Shown here: positions 1 to 15,000 of the stretch, in pieces
Position numbering within the stretch: the stretch's first letter is position 1
Layout: the number at the start of each line of letters is the position of its first letter
Assembly (NCBI GenBank): GCA_950022655.1
Contig: OX465579.1
Coordinates: 75,403,193-75,467,192, forward strand
DNA length: 64,000 bases
Reading direction: 5' to 3'
Source: Alentia gelatinosa
Taxonomy: Eukaryota; Annelida; Polychaeta; Phyllodocida; Polynoidae
Program-made: the position numbers and the translations under genes
The notes under the pieces: generated by a model
What the model was told of the DNA's origin: nothing
What the model saw: the letters and a program-made list of their open reading frames with translations, nothing else
Database searches by the model: none

Positions 1-49
1 TGCACTAGAGATCAAATGTGTGCTTGTGTAATTGATTAAAAGTACTTAC

Positions 50-88
50 AGGAAGAGCTCTCTTCTGATGTTGTAGGTGCTACAGGCA
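50..88 (-). CDS. Mini-exon e of unit 1
   Basis: Acceptor TTTCCTTTGTAG is the best pyrimidine tract in the unit. The 39 nt read x-P-V-A-P-T-T-S-E-E-S-S-S in phase 1, with donor GTAAGT. About half the units carry an alternative start of the exon giving x-S-I-A-P-T-T, also open. At 39 nt it is one codon longer than the 36-nt exons. Confidence 0.73.
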
Positions 89-3000
89 CTACAAAGGAAA
101 CATCAAAGCACATTTTAGGAAACTGGACTTGGATAGAAATGTGCAACTAGGATATGAAATTGCTAATATCATAAAACTGAGTTTGTGTTTCCTCATTTTG
201 TCACTGATTTTGAGGGGTGAGCCTCACAGATAAAAAGTAGAAATTAGGATGCTCTTGAAATAAATTGACACATTTGTTGAAAACATCCATTTGTAACTCA
301 CCACTGGAAGTGTCTACTGATGTTGTTTCCACAGAGGCTAGAAATTAAAAAGAGAGAACATCTTAAAAAAAGCCCTTTGCCTCAATGAACTATCATAATG
401 TGCATTGTATTTCTATTCTTATTTTTGTTGAGATAAAAATCTTTGCATTGTAATGGAGATGGTCAACATATTTAAAAGTACCTTTCTGCTTCCCCTCCAT
501 AGAGAGTACTACTCTTAAGATAATTATCAAATGTTTCAATTCTATCAAATCGTACTATACAAATGCATCCTCTATCACAATGTTAAAAAAGGCTACAAAT
601 TATCCATCTTAATTGTTTATAATGGTTACTTAGAGAGGTCTATTGGTACTCACTCGAAAGAATTTCTGTTGAGGTTGGAGTTACCAATTCTGAAAGGTGA
701 TTTGAGACTCATGAGAAAGGGCCATCAACATAGATCAATTCAGTATTGTCGAAACCCCTAATGCTACTAGTAATCAGCAATAGGATTCCTCCTTATAAAA
801 GATTCTGAATGAAAATGAAGCTTACCTGTTGTGCTCGGTAGTGTGGTTGTTTCCACAGCTGCTAAAAGAAAAAATAAGACATAAAGTTAGATTGAACTAT
901 ATGGTGGTGAAAATCCCATCAATTTAGATTGAATTATATATGGTGGTGAAAATCCCATCAATTTCCCTTCTGGCCTGACAGTTGAGCCAAGAGTATTGTA
1001 CACTCTGACTATCACAGCTTGTGATAAAATTGGATAAAGACCCTCCCCAATATGTCCAAATCAGGTAGACTGGTTTAAATCTAATCACTACTTAGAATTA
1101 TCTGTTATCTTCAGAGGTTCATTGACTATAGACCCTGCACTAGAGATCAAATGTGTGCTTGTGTAATTGATTAAAAGTACTTACAGGAAGAGCTCTCTTC
1201 TGATGTTGTAGGTGCTACAGGCACTACAAAGGAAAGATCAAAGCACATTTCAGGAAACTGGACTTGGATAGAAATGTGCAACTAGGATATGAAATTGCTA
1301 ATATCATAAAACTGAGTTTGTGTTTCCTCATTTTGTCACTGATTTTGAGGGGTGAGCCTCATAGATAAAAAGTAGAAATTAGGATGCTCTTGAAATAAAT
1401 TGACACATTCGTTGAAAACATCCATTTGTAACTCACCACTGAAAGTGTCTACTGATGTTGTTTCCACAGAGGCTAGAAATTAAAAAGAGAGAACATGTTA
1501 AAAAAAGCCCTTTGCCTCAATGAACTATCATAATGTGCATTGTATTTCTATTCTTATTTTTGTTGAGATAAAAATCTTTGCATTGTAATGGAGATGGTCA
1601 ACATATTTAAAAGTACCTTTCTGCTTCCCCTCCATAGAGAGTACTACTCTTAAGATAATTATCAAATGTTTCAATTCTATCAAATCGTACTATACAAATG
1701 CATCCTCTATCACAATGTTGAAAAAGGCTACAAATTATCCATCTTAATTGTTTATAATGGTTACTTAGAAAGGTCCATTGGTACTCACTCGAAGGAATTT
1801 CTGTTGAGGTTGGAGTTACCGATTCTGAAAGGTGATTTGAGACTCATGAGAAAGGGCCATCAACATAGATCGATTCAGTATTGTCCAAACCCTTTAAGCT
1901 ACTAGTAACAGCAATAGGATTCCTCCTTATAAAAGATTCTGAATTAAAAATGAAGCTTACCTGTAGTGCTATGTAGTGTGGTTGTTTCCACAGCTGCTGA
2001 AAGAAAAAATAAGACATGAAGTTAGATTGAACTATATATGGTGGTGAAAATCCCATCAATTTCCCTTTTGGCCTGCCAGTTGTACCAAGAGTATTGTACA
2101 CTCTGACTATCACAGCTTGTGATAAAATTGGATAAAGACCCTCCCCAATATGTCCAAATCAGGTAGACTGGTTTAAATTTAATCACTACTAAGAATTATC
2201 TGTTATCTACAGAGGTTCGTTGAATATAGAACCTGCACTAGAGATCAAATGTGTGCTTGTGTAATTGATTAAAAGTACTTACAGGAAGAGCTCTCTTCTG
2301 ATGTTGTAGGTGCTATAGACACTACAAAGGAAAGATTAAATCACATTTCAGGAAACTGGACTTGGATAGAAATGTGCAACTAGGATATGAAATTGCTAAT
2401 ATCATAAAACTGAGATTGTGTTTCCTCCTTTTGTCACTGATTTTCAGGGGTGAGCCACATAGATAAAAAGTAGAAATTAGGATGCTCTTGAAATAAATTG
2501 ACACATTTGTTGAAAACATCCATTTGTTACTCACCACTGGAAGTGTCTACTGATGTTGTTTCCACAGAGGCTAGAAATTAAAAAGAGAGAACATCTTAAA
2601 AATAGCCCTTTGCCTCAATGAACTATCATAATGTGCATTGTATTTCTATTCTTATTTTTGTTGAAATAAAAATCTTTGCATTGTAATGGAGATGCTCAAC
2701 ATATTTAAAAGTACCTTTCTGCTTCCCCTCCATAGAGAGTACTACTCTTAAGATAATTATCAAATGTTTCAATTCTATCAAATCGTACTACATACATGCA
2801 TCCTCTATCACAATGTTGAAAAAGGCTGCAAATTATCCATCTTAATTGTTTATAATGGTTACTTAGAGAGGTCTATTGGTACTCACTGGAAGGAATTTCT
2901 GTTGAGGTTGGAGTTACCGATTCTGAAAGGTGATTTGAGACTCATGAGAAAGGGCCACCAACATAGATCAATTCAGTATTGTCGCAACCCCTTATGCTAC

Positions 3001-6000
3001 TAGTAATCAGCAATAGGATTCCTCCTTATAAAAGATTCTGAATGAAAATAAAGCTTACCTGTTGTGCTCGGTAGTGTGGTTGTTTCCACAGCTGCTAAAA
3101 GAAAAAATAAGACATGAAGTTAAATTGAACTATATATGGTGGTGAAAATCCCATCAATTTAGATTGAATTATATATGGTGGTGAAAATCCCATCAATTTC
3201 CCTTCTGGCCTGACAGTTGAACCAAGAGTATTGTACACTCTGACTATCACAGCTTGTGATAAAATTGGATAAAGACCCTCCCCAATATGTCCAAATCAGG
3301 TAGACTGGTTTAAATCTAATCACTACTTAGAATTATCTGTTATCTTCAGAGGTTCATTGACTATAGACCCTGCACTAGAGATCAAATGTGTGCTTGTGTA
3401 ATTGATTAAAAGTACTTACAGGAAGAGCTCTCTTCTGATGTTGTAGGTGCTACAGGCACTACAAAGGAAACATCAAAGCACATTTCAGGAAACTGGACTT
3501 GGATAGAAATGTGCAACTAGGATATGAAATTGCTAATATCATAAAACTGAGTTTGTGTTTCCTCCTTTTGTCACTGATTTTGAGGGGTGAGCCTCATAGA
3601 TAAAAAGTAGAAATTAGGATGCTCTTGAAATAAATTGACACATTTGTTGAAAACATCCATTTGTTACTCACCACTGGAAGTGTCTACTGATGTTGTTTCC
3701 ACAGAGGCTAGAAATTAAAAAGAGAGAACATCTTAAAAATAGCCCTTTGCCTCAATGAACTATCATAATGTGCATTGTATTTCTATTCTTTTTTTTGTTG
3801 AGATAAAAAATCTTTGCATTGTTATGGAGATGGTCAACATATTTAAAAGTACCTTTCTGCTTCCGCTCCATAGAGAGTACTATTCTTAAGATAATTATCA
3901 AATGTTTCAATTCTATCAAATCGTACTACATACATGCATCCTCTATCACAATGTTGAAAAAGGCTGTAAATTATCCATCTTAATTGTTTATAATGGTTAC
4001 TTAGAGAGGTCTATTGGTACTCACTGGAAGGAATTTCTGTTGAGGTTGGAGTTACCGATTCTGAAAGGTGATTTGAGACTCATGAGAAAGGGCCACCAAC
4101 ATAGATCAATTCAGTATTGTCGCAACCCCTTATGCTACTAGTAATCAGCAATAGGATTCCTCCTTATAAAAGATTCTGAATGAAAATAAAGCTTACCTGT
4201 TGTGCTCGGTAGTGTGGTTGTTTCCACAGCTGCTAAAAGAAAAAATAAGACATGAAGTTAGATTGAACTATATATGGTGGTGAAAATCCCATCAATTTAG
4301 ATTGAATTATATATGGTGGTGAAAATCCCATCAATTTCCCTTCTGGCCTGACAGTTGAACCAAGAGTATTGTACACTCTGACTATCACAGCTTGTGATAA
4401 AATTGGATAAAGACCCTCCCCAATATGTCCAAATCAGGTAGACTGGTTTAAATCTAATCACTACTTAGAATTATCTGTTATCTTCAGAGGTTCATTGACT
4501 ATAGACCCTGCACTAGAGATCAAATGTGTGCTTGTGTAATTGATTAAAAGTACTTACAGGAAGAGCTCTCTTCTGATGTTGTAGGTGCTACAGGCACTAC
4601 AAAGGAAACATCAAAGCACATTTCAGGAAACTGGACTTGGATAGAAATGTGCAACTAGGATATGAAATTGCTAATATCATAAAACTGAGTTTGTGTTTCC
4701 TCATTTTGTCACTGATTTTGAGGGGTGAGCCTCACAGATAAAAAGTAGAAATTAGAATGCTCTTGAAATAAATTGACACATTTGTTGAAAACATCCATTT
4801 GTAACTCACCACTGGAAGTGTCTACTGATGTTGTTTCCACAGAGGCTAGAAATTAAAAAGAGAGAACATCTTAAAAAAAGCCCTTTGCCTCAATGAACTA
4901 TCATAATGTGCATTGTATTTCTATTCTTATTTTTGTTGAAATAAAAATCTTTGCATTGTAATGGAGATGCTTAACATATTTATAAGTACCTTTCTGCTTC
5001 CCCTCCATAGAGAGTACTACTCTTAAGATTATTATCAAATGTTTCAATTCTATCAAATCGTACTATACAAGTGCATCCTCTATCACAATGTTGAAAAAGG
5101 CTACAAATTATCCATCTTAATTGTTTATAATGGTTACTTAGAAAGGTCCATTGGTACTCACTCGAAGGAATTTCTGTTGAGGTTGGAGTTACCGATTCTG
5201 AAAGGTGATTTGAGACTCATGAGAAAGGGCCATCAACATAGATCGATTCAGTATTGTCCAAACCCTTTAAGCTACTAGTAACAGCAATAGGATTCCTCCT
5301 TATAAAAGATTCTGAATTAAAAATGAAGCTTACCTGTAGTGCTATGTAGTGTGGTTGTTTCCACAGCTGCTGAAAGAAAAAATAAGACATGAAGTTAGAT
5401 TGAACTATATATGGTGGTGAAAATCCCATCAATTTCCCTTTTGGCCTGACAGTTGTACCAAGAGTATTGTACACTCTGACTATCACAGCTTGTGATAAAA
5501 TTGGATAAAGACCCTCCCCAATATGTCCAAATCAGGTAGACTGGTTTAAATTTAATCACTACTAAGAATTATCTGTTATCTACAGAGGTTCGTTGAATAT
5601 AGAACCTGCACTAGAGATCAAATTTTTGCTTGTGTAATTGATTAAAAGTACTTACAGGAAGAGCTCTCTTCTGATGTTGTAGGTGCTATAGACACTACAA
5701 AGGAAAGATTATATCACATTTCAGGAAACTGGACTTGGATAGAAATGTGCAACTAGGATATGAAATTGCTAATATCATAAAACTGAGATTGTGTTTCCTC
5801 CTTTTGTCACTGATTTTCAGGGGTGAGCCACATAGATAAAAAGTAGAAATTAGGATGCTCTTGAAATAAATTGACACATTTGTTGAAAACATCCATTTGT
5901 TACTCACCACTGGAAGTGTCTACTGATGTTGTTTCCACAGAGGCTAGAAATTAAAAAGAGAGAACATCTTAAAAATAGCCCTTTGCCTCAATGAACTATC

Positions 6001-9000
6001 ATAATGTGCATTGTATTTCTATTCTTATTTTTGTTGAGATAAAAAATCTTTGCATTGTTATGGAGATGGTCAACATATTTAAAAGTACCTTTCTGCTTCC
6101 GCTCCATAGAGAGTACTATTCTTAAGATAATTATCAAATGTATCAATTCTATCAAATTGTACTACATACATGCATCCTCTATCACAATGTTGAAAAAGGC
6201 TGCAAATTATCCATCTTAATTGTTTATAATGGTTACTTAGAGAGGTCTATTGGTACTCACTCGAAGGAATTTCTGTTGAGGTTGGAGCTACCGATTCTGA
6301 AAGGTGATTTGAGACTCATGAGAAAGGGCCATCAACATAGATCAATTCAGTATTGTCGAAACCCCTAATGCTACTAGTAATCAGCAATAGGATTCCTCCT
6401 TATAAAAGATTCTGAATGAAAATGAAGCTTACCTGTTGTGCTCGGTAGTGTGGTTGTTTCCACAGCTGCTTAAAGAAAAAATAAGACACAAAGTTAGATT
6501 GAACTATATGGTGGTAAAAATCCCATCAATTTAGATTGAATTATATATGGTGGTGAAAATCCCATCAATTTCCCTTCTGGCCTGACAGTTGAACCAAGAG
6601 TATTGTACACTCTGACTATCACAGCTTGTGATAAAATTGGATAAAGACCCTCCCCAATATGTCCAAATCAGGTAGACTGGTTTAAATCTAATCACTACTT
6701 AGAATTATCTGTTATCTTCAGAGGTTCATTGACTATAGACCCTGCACTAGAGATCAAATGTGTGCTTGTGTAATTGATTAAAAGTACTTACAGGAAGAGC
6801 TCTCTTCTGATGTTGTAGGTGCTACAGGCACTACAAAGGAAACATCAAAGCACATTTCAGGAAACTGGACTTGGATAGAAATGTGCAACTAGGATATGAA
6901 ATTGCTAATATCATAAAACTGAGTTTGTGTTTCCTCATTTTGTCACTGATTTTCAGGGGTGAGCCTCATAGATAAAAAGTAGAAATTAGGATGCTCTTGA
7001 AATAAATTGACACATTTGTTGAAAACATCCATTTGTAACTCACCACTGGAAGTGTCTACTGATGTTGTTTCCACAGAGGCTAGAAATTAAAAAGAGAGAA
7101 CATGTTAAAAAAAGCCCTTTGCCTCAATGAACTATCATAATGTGCATTGTATTTCTATTCTTATTTTTGTTGAAATAAAAATCTTTGCATTGTAATGGAG
7201 ATGCTCAACATATTTAAAAGTACCTTTCTGCTTCCCCTCCATAGAGAGTACTACTCTTAAGATAATTATCAAATGTTTCAATTCTATCAAATCGTACTAC
7301 ATACATGCATCCTCTATCACAATGTTGAAAAAGGCTGCAAATTATCCATCTTAATTGTTTATAATGGTTACTTAGAGAGGTCTATTGGTACTCACTGGAA
7401 GGAATTTCTGTTGAGGTTGGAGTTACCGATTCTGAAAGGTGATTTGAGACTCATGAGAAAGGGCCACCAACATAGATCAATTCAGTATTGTCGCAACCCC
7501 TTATGCTACTAGTAATCAGCAATAGGATTCCTCCTTATAAAAGATTCTGAATGAAAATAAAGCTTACCTGTTGTGCTCGGTAGTGTGGTTGTTTCCACAG
7601 CTGCTAAAAGAAAAAATAAGACATGAAGTTAGATTGAACTATATATGGTGGTGAAAATCCCATCAATTTAGATTGAATTATATATGGTGGTGAAAATCCC
7701 ATCAATTTCCCTTCTGGCCTGACAGTTGAACCAAGAGTATTGTACACTCTGACTATCACAGCTTGTGATAAAATTGGATAAAGACCCTCCCCAATATGTC
7801 CAAATCAGGTAGACTGGTTTAAATCTAATCACTACTTAGAATTATCTGTTATCTTCAGAGGTTCATTGACTATAGACCCTGCACTAGAGATCAAATGTGT
7901 GCTTGTGTAATTGATTAAAAGTACTTACAGGAAGAGCTCTCTTCTGATGTTGTAGGTGCTACAGGCACTACAAAGGAAACATCAAAGCACATTTCAGGAA
8001 ACTGGACTTAGATAGAAATGTGCAACTAGGATATGAAATTGCTAATATCATAAAACTGAGTTTGTGTTTCCTCCTTTTGTCACTGATTTTGAGGGGTGAG
8101 CCTCATAGATAAAAAGTAGAAATTAGGATGCTCTTGAAATAAATTGACACATTTGTTGAAAACATCCATTTGTTACTCACTACTGGAAGTGTCTACTGAT
8201 GTTGTTTCCACAGAGGCTAGAAATTAAAAAGAGAGAACATCTTAAAAATAGCCCTTTGCCTCAATGAACTATCATAATGTGCATTGTATTTCTATTCTTT
8301 TTTTTGTTGAGATAAAAAATCTTTGCATTGTTATGGAGATGGTCAACATATTTAAAAGTACCTTTCTGCTTCCGCTCCATAGAGAGTACTATTCTTAAGA
8401 TAATTATCAAATGTTTCAATTCTATCAAATCGTACTACATACATGCATCCTCTATCACAATGTTGAAAAAGGCTGCAAATTATCCATCTTAATTGTTTAT
8501 AATGGTTACTTAGAGAGGTCTATTGGTACTCACTGGAAGGAATTTCTGTTGAGGTTGGAGTTACCGATTCTGAAAGGTGATTTGAGACTCATGAGAAAGG
8601 GCCACCAACATAGATCAATTCAGTATTGTCGCAACCCCTTATGCTACTAGTAATCAGCAATAGGATTCCTCCTTATAAAAGATTCTGAATGAAAATAAAG
8701 CTTACCTGTTGTGCTCGGTAGTGTGGTTGTTTCCACAGCTGATAAAAGAAAAAAATAAGACATGAAGTTAGATTGAACTATATATGGTGGTGAAAATCCC
8801 ATCAATTTAGATTGAATTATATATGGTGGTGAAAATCCCATCAATTTCCCTTCTGGCCTGACAGTTGAACCAAGAGTATTGTACACTCTGACTATCACAG
8901 CTTGTGATAAAATTGGATAAAGACCCTCCCCAATATGTCCAAATCAGGTAGACTGGTTTAAATCTAATCACTACTTAGAATTATCTGTTATCTTCAGAGG

Positions 9001-12000
9001 TTCATTGACTATAGACCCTGCACTAGAGATCAAATGTGTGCTTGTGTAATTGATTAAAAGTACTTACAGGAAGAGCTCTCTTCTGATGTTGTAGGTGCTA
9101 CAGGCACTACAAAGGAAACATCAAAGCACATTTCAGGAAACTGGACTTGGATAGAAATGTGCAACTAGGATATGAAATTGCTAATATCATAAAACTGAGT
9201 TTGTGTTTCCTCATTTTGTCACTGATTTTGAGGGGTGAGCCTCACAGATAAAAAGTAGAAATTAGGATGCTCTTGAAATAAATTGACACATTTGTTGAAA
9301 ACATCCATTTGTAACTCACCACTGGAAGTGTCTACTGATGTTGTTTCCACAGAGGCTAGAAATTAAAAAGAGAGAACATCTTAAAAAAAGCCCTTTGCCT
9401 CAATGAACTATCATAATGTGCATTGTATTTCTATTCTTATTTTTGTTTAAATAAAAATCTTTGCATTGTAATGGAGATGCTTAACATATTTATAAGTACC
9501 TTTCTGCTTCCCCTCCATAGAGAGTACTACTCTTAAGATTATTATCAAATGTTTCAATTCTATCAAATCGTACTATACAAGTGCATCCTCTATCACAATG
9601 TTGAAAAAGGCTACAAATTATCCATCTTAATTGTTTATAATGGTTACTTAGAAAGGTCCATTGGTACTCACTCGAAGGAATTTCTGTTGAGGTTGGAGTT
9701 ACCGATTCTGAAAGGTGATTTGAGACTCATGAGAAAGGGCCATCAACATAGATCGATTCAGTATTGTCCAAACCCTTTAAGCTACTAGTAACAGCAATAG
9801 GATTCCTCCTTATAAAAGATTCTGAATTAAAAATGAAGCTTACCTGTATTGCTATGTAGTGTGGTTGTTTCCACAGCTGCTGAAAGAAAAAATAAGACAT
9901 GAAGTTAGATTGAACTATATATGGTGGTGAAAATCCCATCAATTTCCCTTTTGGCCTGACAGTTGTACCAAGAGCATTGTACACTCTGACTATCACAGCT
10001 TGTGATAAAATTGGATAAAGACCCTCCCCAATATGTCCAAATCAGGTAGACTGGTTTAAATTTAATCACTACTAAGAATCATCTGTTATCTACAGAGGTT
10101 CATTGACTATAGACCCTGCACTAGAGATCAAATGTGTGCTTGTGTAATTGATTAAAAGTACTTACAGGAAGAGCTCTCTTCTGATGTTGTAGGTGCTATA
10201 GACACTACAAAGGAAAGATTAAATCACATTTCAGGAAACTGGACTTGGATAGAAATGTGCAACTAGGATATGAAATTGCTAATATCATAAAACTGAGATT
10301 GTGTTTCCTCCTTTTGTCACTGATTTTGAGGGGTGAGCCACATAGATAAAAAGTAGAAATTAGGATGCTCTTGAAATAAATTGACACATTTGTTGAAAAC
10401 ATCCATTTGTTACTCACCACTCGAAGTGTCTACTGATGTTGTTTCCACAGAGGCTAGAAATTAAAAAGAGAGAACATCTTAAAAATAGCCCTTTGCCTCA
10501 ATGAACTACTATAATGTGCATTGTATTTCTATTCTTATTTTTGTTGAGATAAAAAATCTTTGCATTGTTATGGAGATGGTCAACATATTCAAAAGTACCT
10601 TTCTGCTTCCGCTCCATAGAGAGTACTATTTTTAAGATAATTATCAAATGTTTCAATTCTATCAAATCGTACCACATACATGCATCCTCTATCACAATGT
10701 TGAAAAATGCTGCAAATTATCCATCTTAATTGTTTATAATGGTTACTTAGAGAGGTCTATTGGTACTCACTGGAAGGAATTTCTGTTGAGGTTGGAGTTA
10801 CCGATTCTGAAAGGTGATTTGAGACTCATGAGAAAGGGCCACCAACATAGATCAATTCAGTATTGTCGCAACCCCTTATGCTACTAGTAATCAGCAATAG
10901 GATTCCTCCTTATAAAAGATTCTGAATGAAAATAAAGCTTACCTGTTGTGCTCGGTAGTGTGGTTGTTTCCACAGCTGATAAAAGAAAAAAATAAGACAT
11001 GAAGTTAGATTGAACTATATATGGTGGTGAAAATCCCATCAATTTAGATTGAATTATATATGGTGGTGAAAATCCCATCAATTTCCCTTCTGGCCTGACA
11101 GTTGAACCAAGAGTATTGTACACTCTGACTATCACAGCTTGTGATAAAATTGGATAAAGACCCTCCCCAATATGTCCAAATCAGGTAGACTGGTTTAAAT
11201 CTAATCACTACTTAGAATTATCTGTTATCTTCAGAGGTTCATTGACTATAGACCCTGCACTAGAGATCAAATGTGTGCTTGTGTAATTGATTAAAAGTAC
11301 TTACAGGAAGAGCTCTCTTCTGATGTTGTAGGTGCTACAGGCACTACAAAGGAAACATCAAAGCACATTTCAGGAAACTGGACTTGGATAGAAATGTGCA
11401 ACTAGGATATGAAATTGCTAATATCATAAAACTGAGTTTGTGTTTCCTCATTTTGTCACTGATTTTGAGGGGTGAGCCTCACAGATAAAAAGTAGAAATT
11501 AGGATGCTCTTGAAATAAATTGACACATTTGTTGAAAACATCCATTTGTAACTCACCACTGGAAGTGTCTACTGATGTTGTTTCCACAGAGGCTAGAAAT
11601 TAAAAAGAGAGAACATCTTAAAAAAAGCCCTTTGCCTCAATGAACTATCATAATGTGCATTGTATTTCTATTCTTATTTTTGTTTAAATAAAAATCTTTG
11701 CATTGTAATGGAGATGCTTAACATATTTATAAGTACCTTTCTGCTTCCCCTCCATAGAGAGTACTACTCTTAAGATTATTATCAAATGTTTCAATTCTAT
11801 CAAATCGTACTATACAAGTGCATCCTCTATCACAATGTTGAAAAAGGCTACAAATTATCCATCTTAATTGTTTATAATGGTTACTTAGAAAGGTCCATTG
11901 GTACTCACTCGAAGGAATTTCTGTTGAGGTTGGAGTTACCGATTCTGAAAGGTGATTTGAGACTCATGAGAAAGGGCCATCAACATAGATCGATTCAGTA

Positions 12001-15000
12001 TTGTCCAAACCCTTTAAGCTACTAGTAACAGCAATAGGATTCCTCCTTATAAAAGATTCTGAATTAAAAATGAAGCTTACCTGTATTGCTATGTAGTGTG
12101 GTTGTTTCCACAGCTGCTGAAAGAAAAAATAAGACATGAAGTTAGATTGAACTATATATGGTGGTGAAAATCCCATCAATTTCCCTTTTGGCCTGACAGT
12201 TGTACCAAGAGCATTGTACACTCTGACTATCACAGCTTGTGATAAAATTGGATAAAGACCCTCCCCAATATGTCCAAATCAGGTAGACTGGTTTAAATTT
12301 AATCACTACTAAGAATCATCTGTTATCTACAGAGGTTCATTGACTATAGACCCTGCACTAGAGATCAAATGTGTGCTTGTGTAATTGATTAAAAGTACTT
12401 ACAGGAAGAGCTCTCTTCTGATGTTGTAGGTGCTATAGACACTACAAAGGAAAGATTAAATCACATTTCAGGAAACTGGACTTGGATAGAAATGTGCAAC
12501 TAGGATATGAAATTGCTAATATCATAAAACTGAGATTGTGTTTCCTCCTTTTGTCACTGATTTTGAGGGGTGAGCCACATAGATAAAAAGTAGAAATTAG
12601 GATGCTCTTGAAATAAATTGACACATTTGTTGAAAACATCCATTTGTTACTCACCACTCGAAGTGTCTACTGATGTTGTTTCCACAGAGGCTAGAAATTA
12701 AAAAGAGAGAACATCTTAAAAATAGCCCTTTGCCTCAATGAACTACTATAATGTGCATTGTATTTCTATTCTTATTTTTGTTGAGATAAAAAATCTTTGC
12801 ATTGTTATGGAGATGGTCAACATATTCAAAAGTACCTTTCTGCTTCCGCTCCATAGAGAGTACTATTTTTAAGATAATTATCAAATGTTTCAATTCTATC
12901 AAATCGTACCACATACATGCATCCTCTATCACAATGTTGAAAAATGCTGCAAATTATCCATCTTAATTGTTTATAATGGTTACTTAGAGAGGTCTATTGG
13001 TACTCACTCGAAGGAATTTCTGTTGAGGTTGGAGTTACCAATTCTGAAAGGTGATTTGAGACTCATGAGAAAGGGCCATCAACATAGATCAATTCAGTAT
13101 TGTCGAAACCCCTAATGCTACTAGTAATCAGCAATAGGATTCCTCCTTATAAAAGATTCTGAATGAAAATGAAGCTTACCTGTTGTGCTCGGTAGTGTGG
13201 TTGATTCCACAGCTGCTAAAAGAAAAAATAAGACATAAAGTTAGATTGAACTATATGGTGGTGAAAATCCCATCAATTTAGATTGAATTATATATGGTGG
13301 TGAAAATCCCATCAATTTCCCTTCTGGCCTGACAGTTGAACCAAGAGTATTGTACACTCTGACTATCACAGCTTGTGATAAAATTGGATAAAGACCCTCC
13401 CCAATATGTCCAAATCAGGTAGACTGGTTTAAATCTAATCACTACTTAGAATTATCTGTTATCTTCAGAGGTTCATTGACTATAGACCCTGCACTAGAGA
13501 TCAAATGTGTGCTTGTGTAATTGATTAAAAGTACTTACAGGAAGAGCTCTCTTCTGATGTTGTAGGTGCTACAGGCACTACAAAGGAAACATCAAAGCAC
13601 ATTTCAGGAAACTGGACTTGGATAGAAATGTGCAACTAGGATATGAAATTGCTAATATCATAAAACTGAGTTTGTGTTTCCTCATTTTGTCACTGATTTT
13701 GAGGGCTGAGCCACATAGATAAAAAGTAGAAATTAGGGTGCTCTTGAAATAAATTGACACATTTGTTGAAAACATCCATTTGTAACTCACCACTGGAAGT
13801 GTCTACTGATGTTGTTTCCACAGAGGCTAGAAATTAAAAAGAGAGAACATCTTAAAAAAAGCCCTTTGCCTCAATGAACTATCATAATGTGCATTGTATT
13901 TCTATTCTTATTTTTGTTGAAATAAAAATCTTTGCATTGTAATGGAGATGCTTAACATATTTATAAGTACCTTTCTGCTTCCCCTCCATAGAGAGTACTA
14001 CTCTTAAGATAATTATCAAATGTTTCAATTCTATCAAATCGTACTATACAAGTGCATCCTCTATCACAATGTTGAAAAAGGCTACAAATTATCCATCTTA
14101 ATTGTTTATAATGGTTACTTAGAAAGGTTTATTGGTACTCACTCGAAGGAATTTCTGTTGAGGTTGGAGTTACCGATTCTGAAAGGTGATTTGAGACTCA
14201 TAAGAAAGGGCCATCAACATGGATCGATTCAGTATTGTCCAAACCCTTTAAGCTACTAGTAACAGCAATAGGATTCCTCCTTATAAAAGATTCTGAATTA
14301 AAAATGAAGCTTACCTGTAGTGCTATGTAGTGTGGTTGTTTCCACAGCTGCTGAAAGAAAAAATAAGACATGAAGTTAGATTGAACTATATATGGTGGTG
14401 AAAATCCCATCAATTTCCCTTTTGGCCTGACAGTTGTACCAAGAGTATTGTACACTCTTACTATCACAGCTTGTGATAAAATTGGATAAAGCCCCTCCCC
14501 AATATGTCCAAATCAGGTAGACTGGTTTAAATCTAATCACTACTTAGAATTATCTGTTATCTTCAGAGGTTCATTGACTATAGACCCTGCACTAGAGATC
14601 AAATGTGTGCTTGTGTAATTGATTAAAAGTACTTACAGGAAGAGCTCTCTTCTGATGTTGTAGGTGCTACAGGCACTACAAAGGAAACATCAAAGCACAT
14701 TTCAGGAAACTGGACTTGGATAGAAATGTGCAACTAGGATATGAAATTGCTAATATCATAAAACTGAGTTTGTGTTTCCTCATTTTGTCACTGATTTTGA
14801 GGGGTGAGCCTCACAGATAAAAAGTAGAAATTAGGATGCTCTTGAAATAAATTGACACATTTGTTGAAAACATCCATTTGTAACTCACCACTGGAAGTGT
14901 CTACTGATGTTGTTTCCACAGAGGCTAGAAATTAAAAAGAGAGAACATCTTAAAAAAAGCCCTTTGCCTCAATGAACTATCATAATGTGCATTGTATTTC

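Noticed and set aside
960..1020. Possible sixth exon per unit (minus strand, ACAAG followed by CTGTGATAGTCAGAGTG..., A-V-I-V-R-V-Y-N-T-L)
   Set aside because: It resembles the start of exon a, but lacks a convincing donor (only GTCAGG), has no pyrimidine tract and a hydrophobic peptide unlike the others. At best a dead relic.
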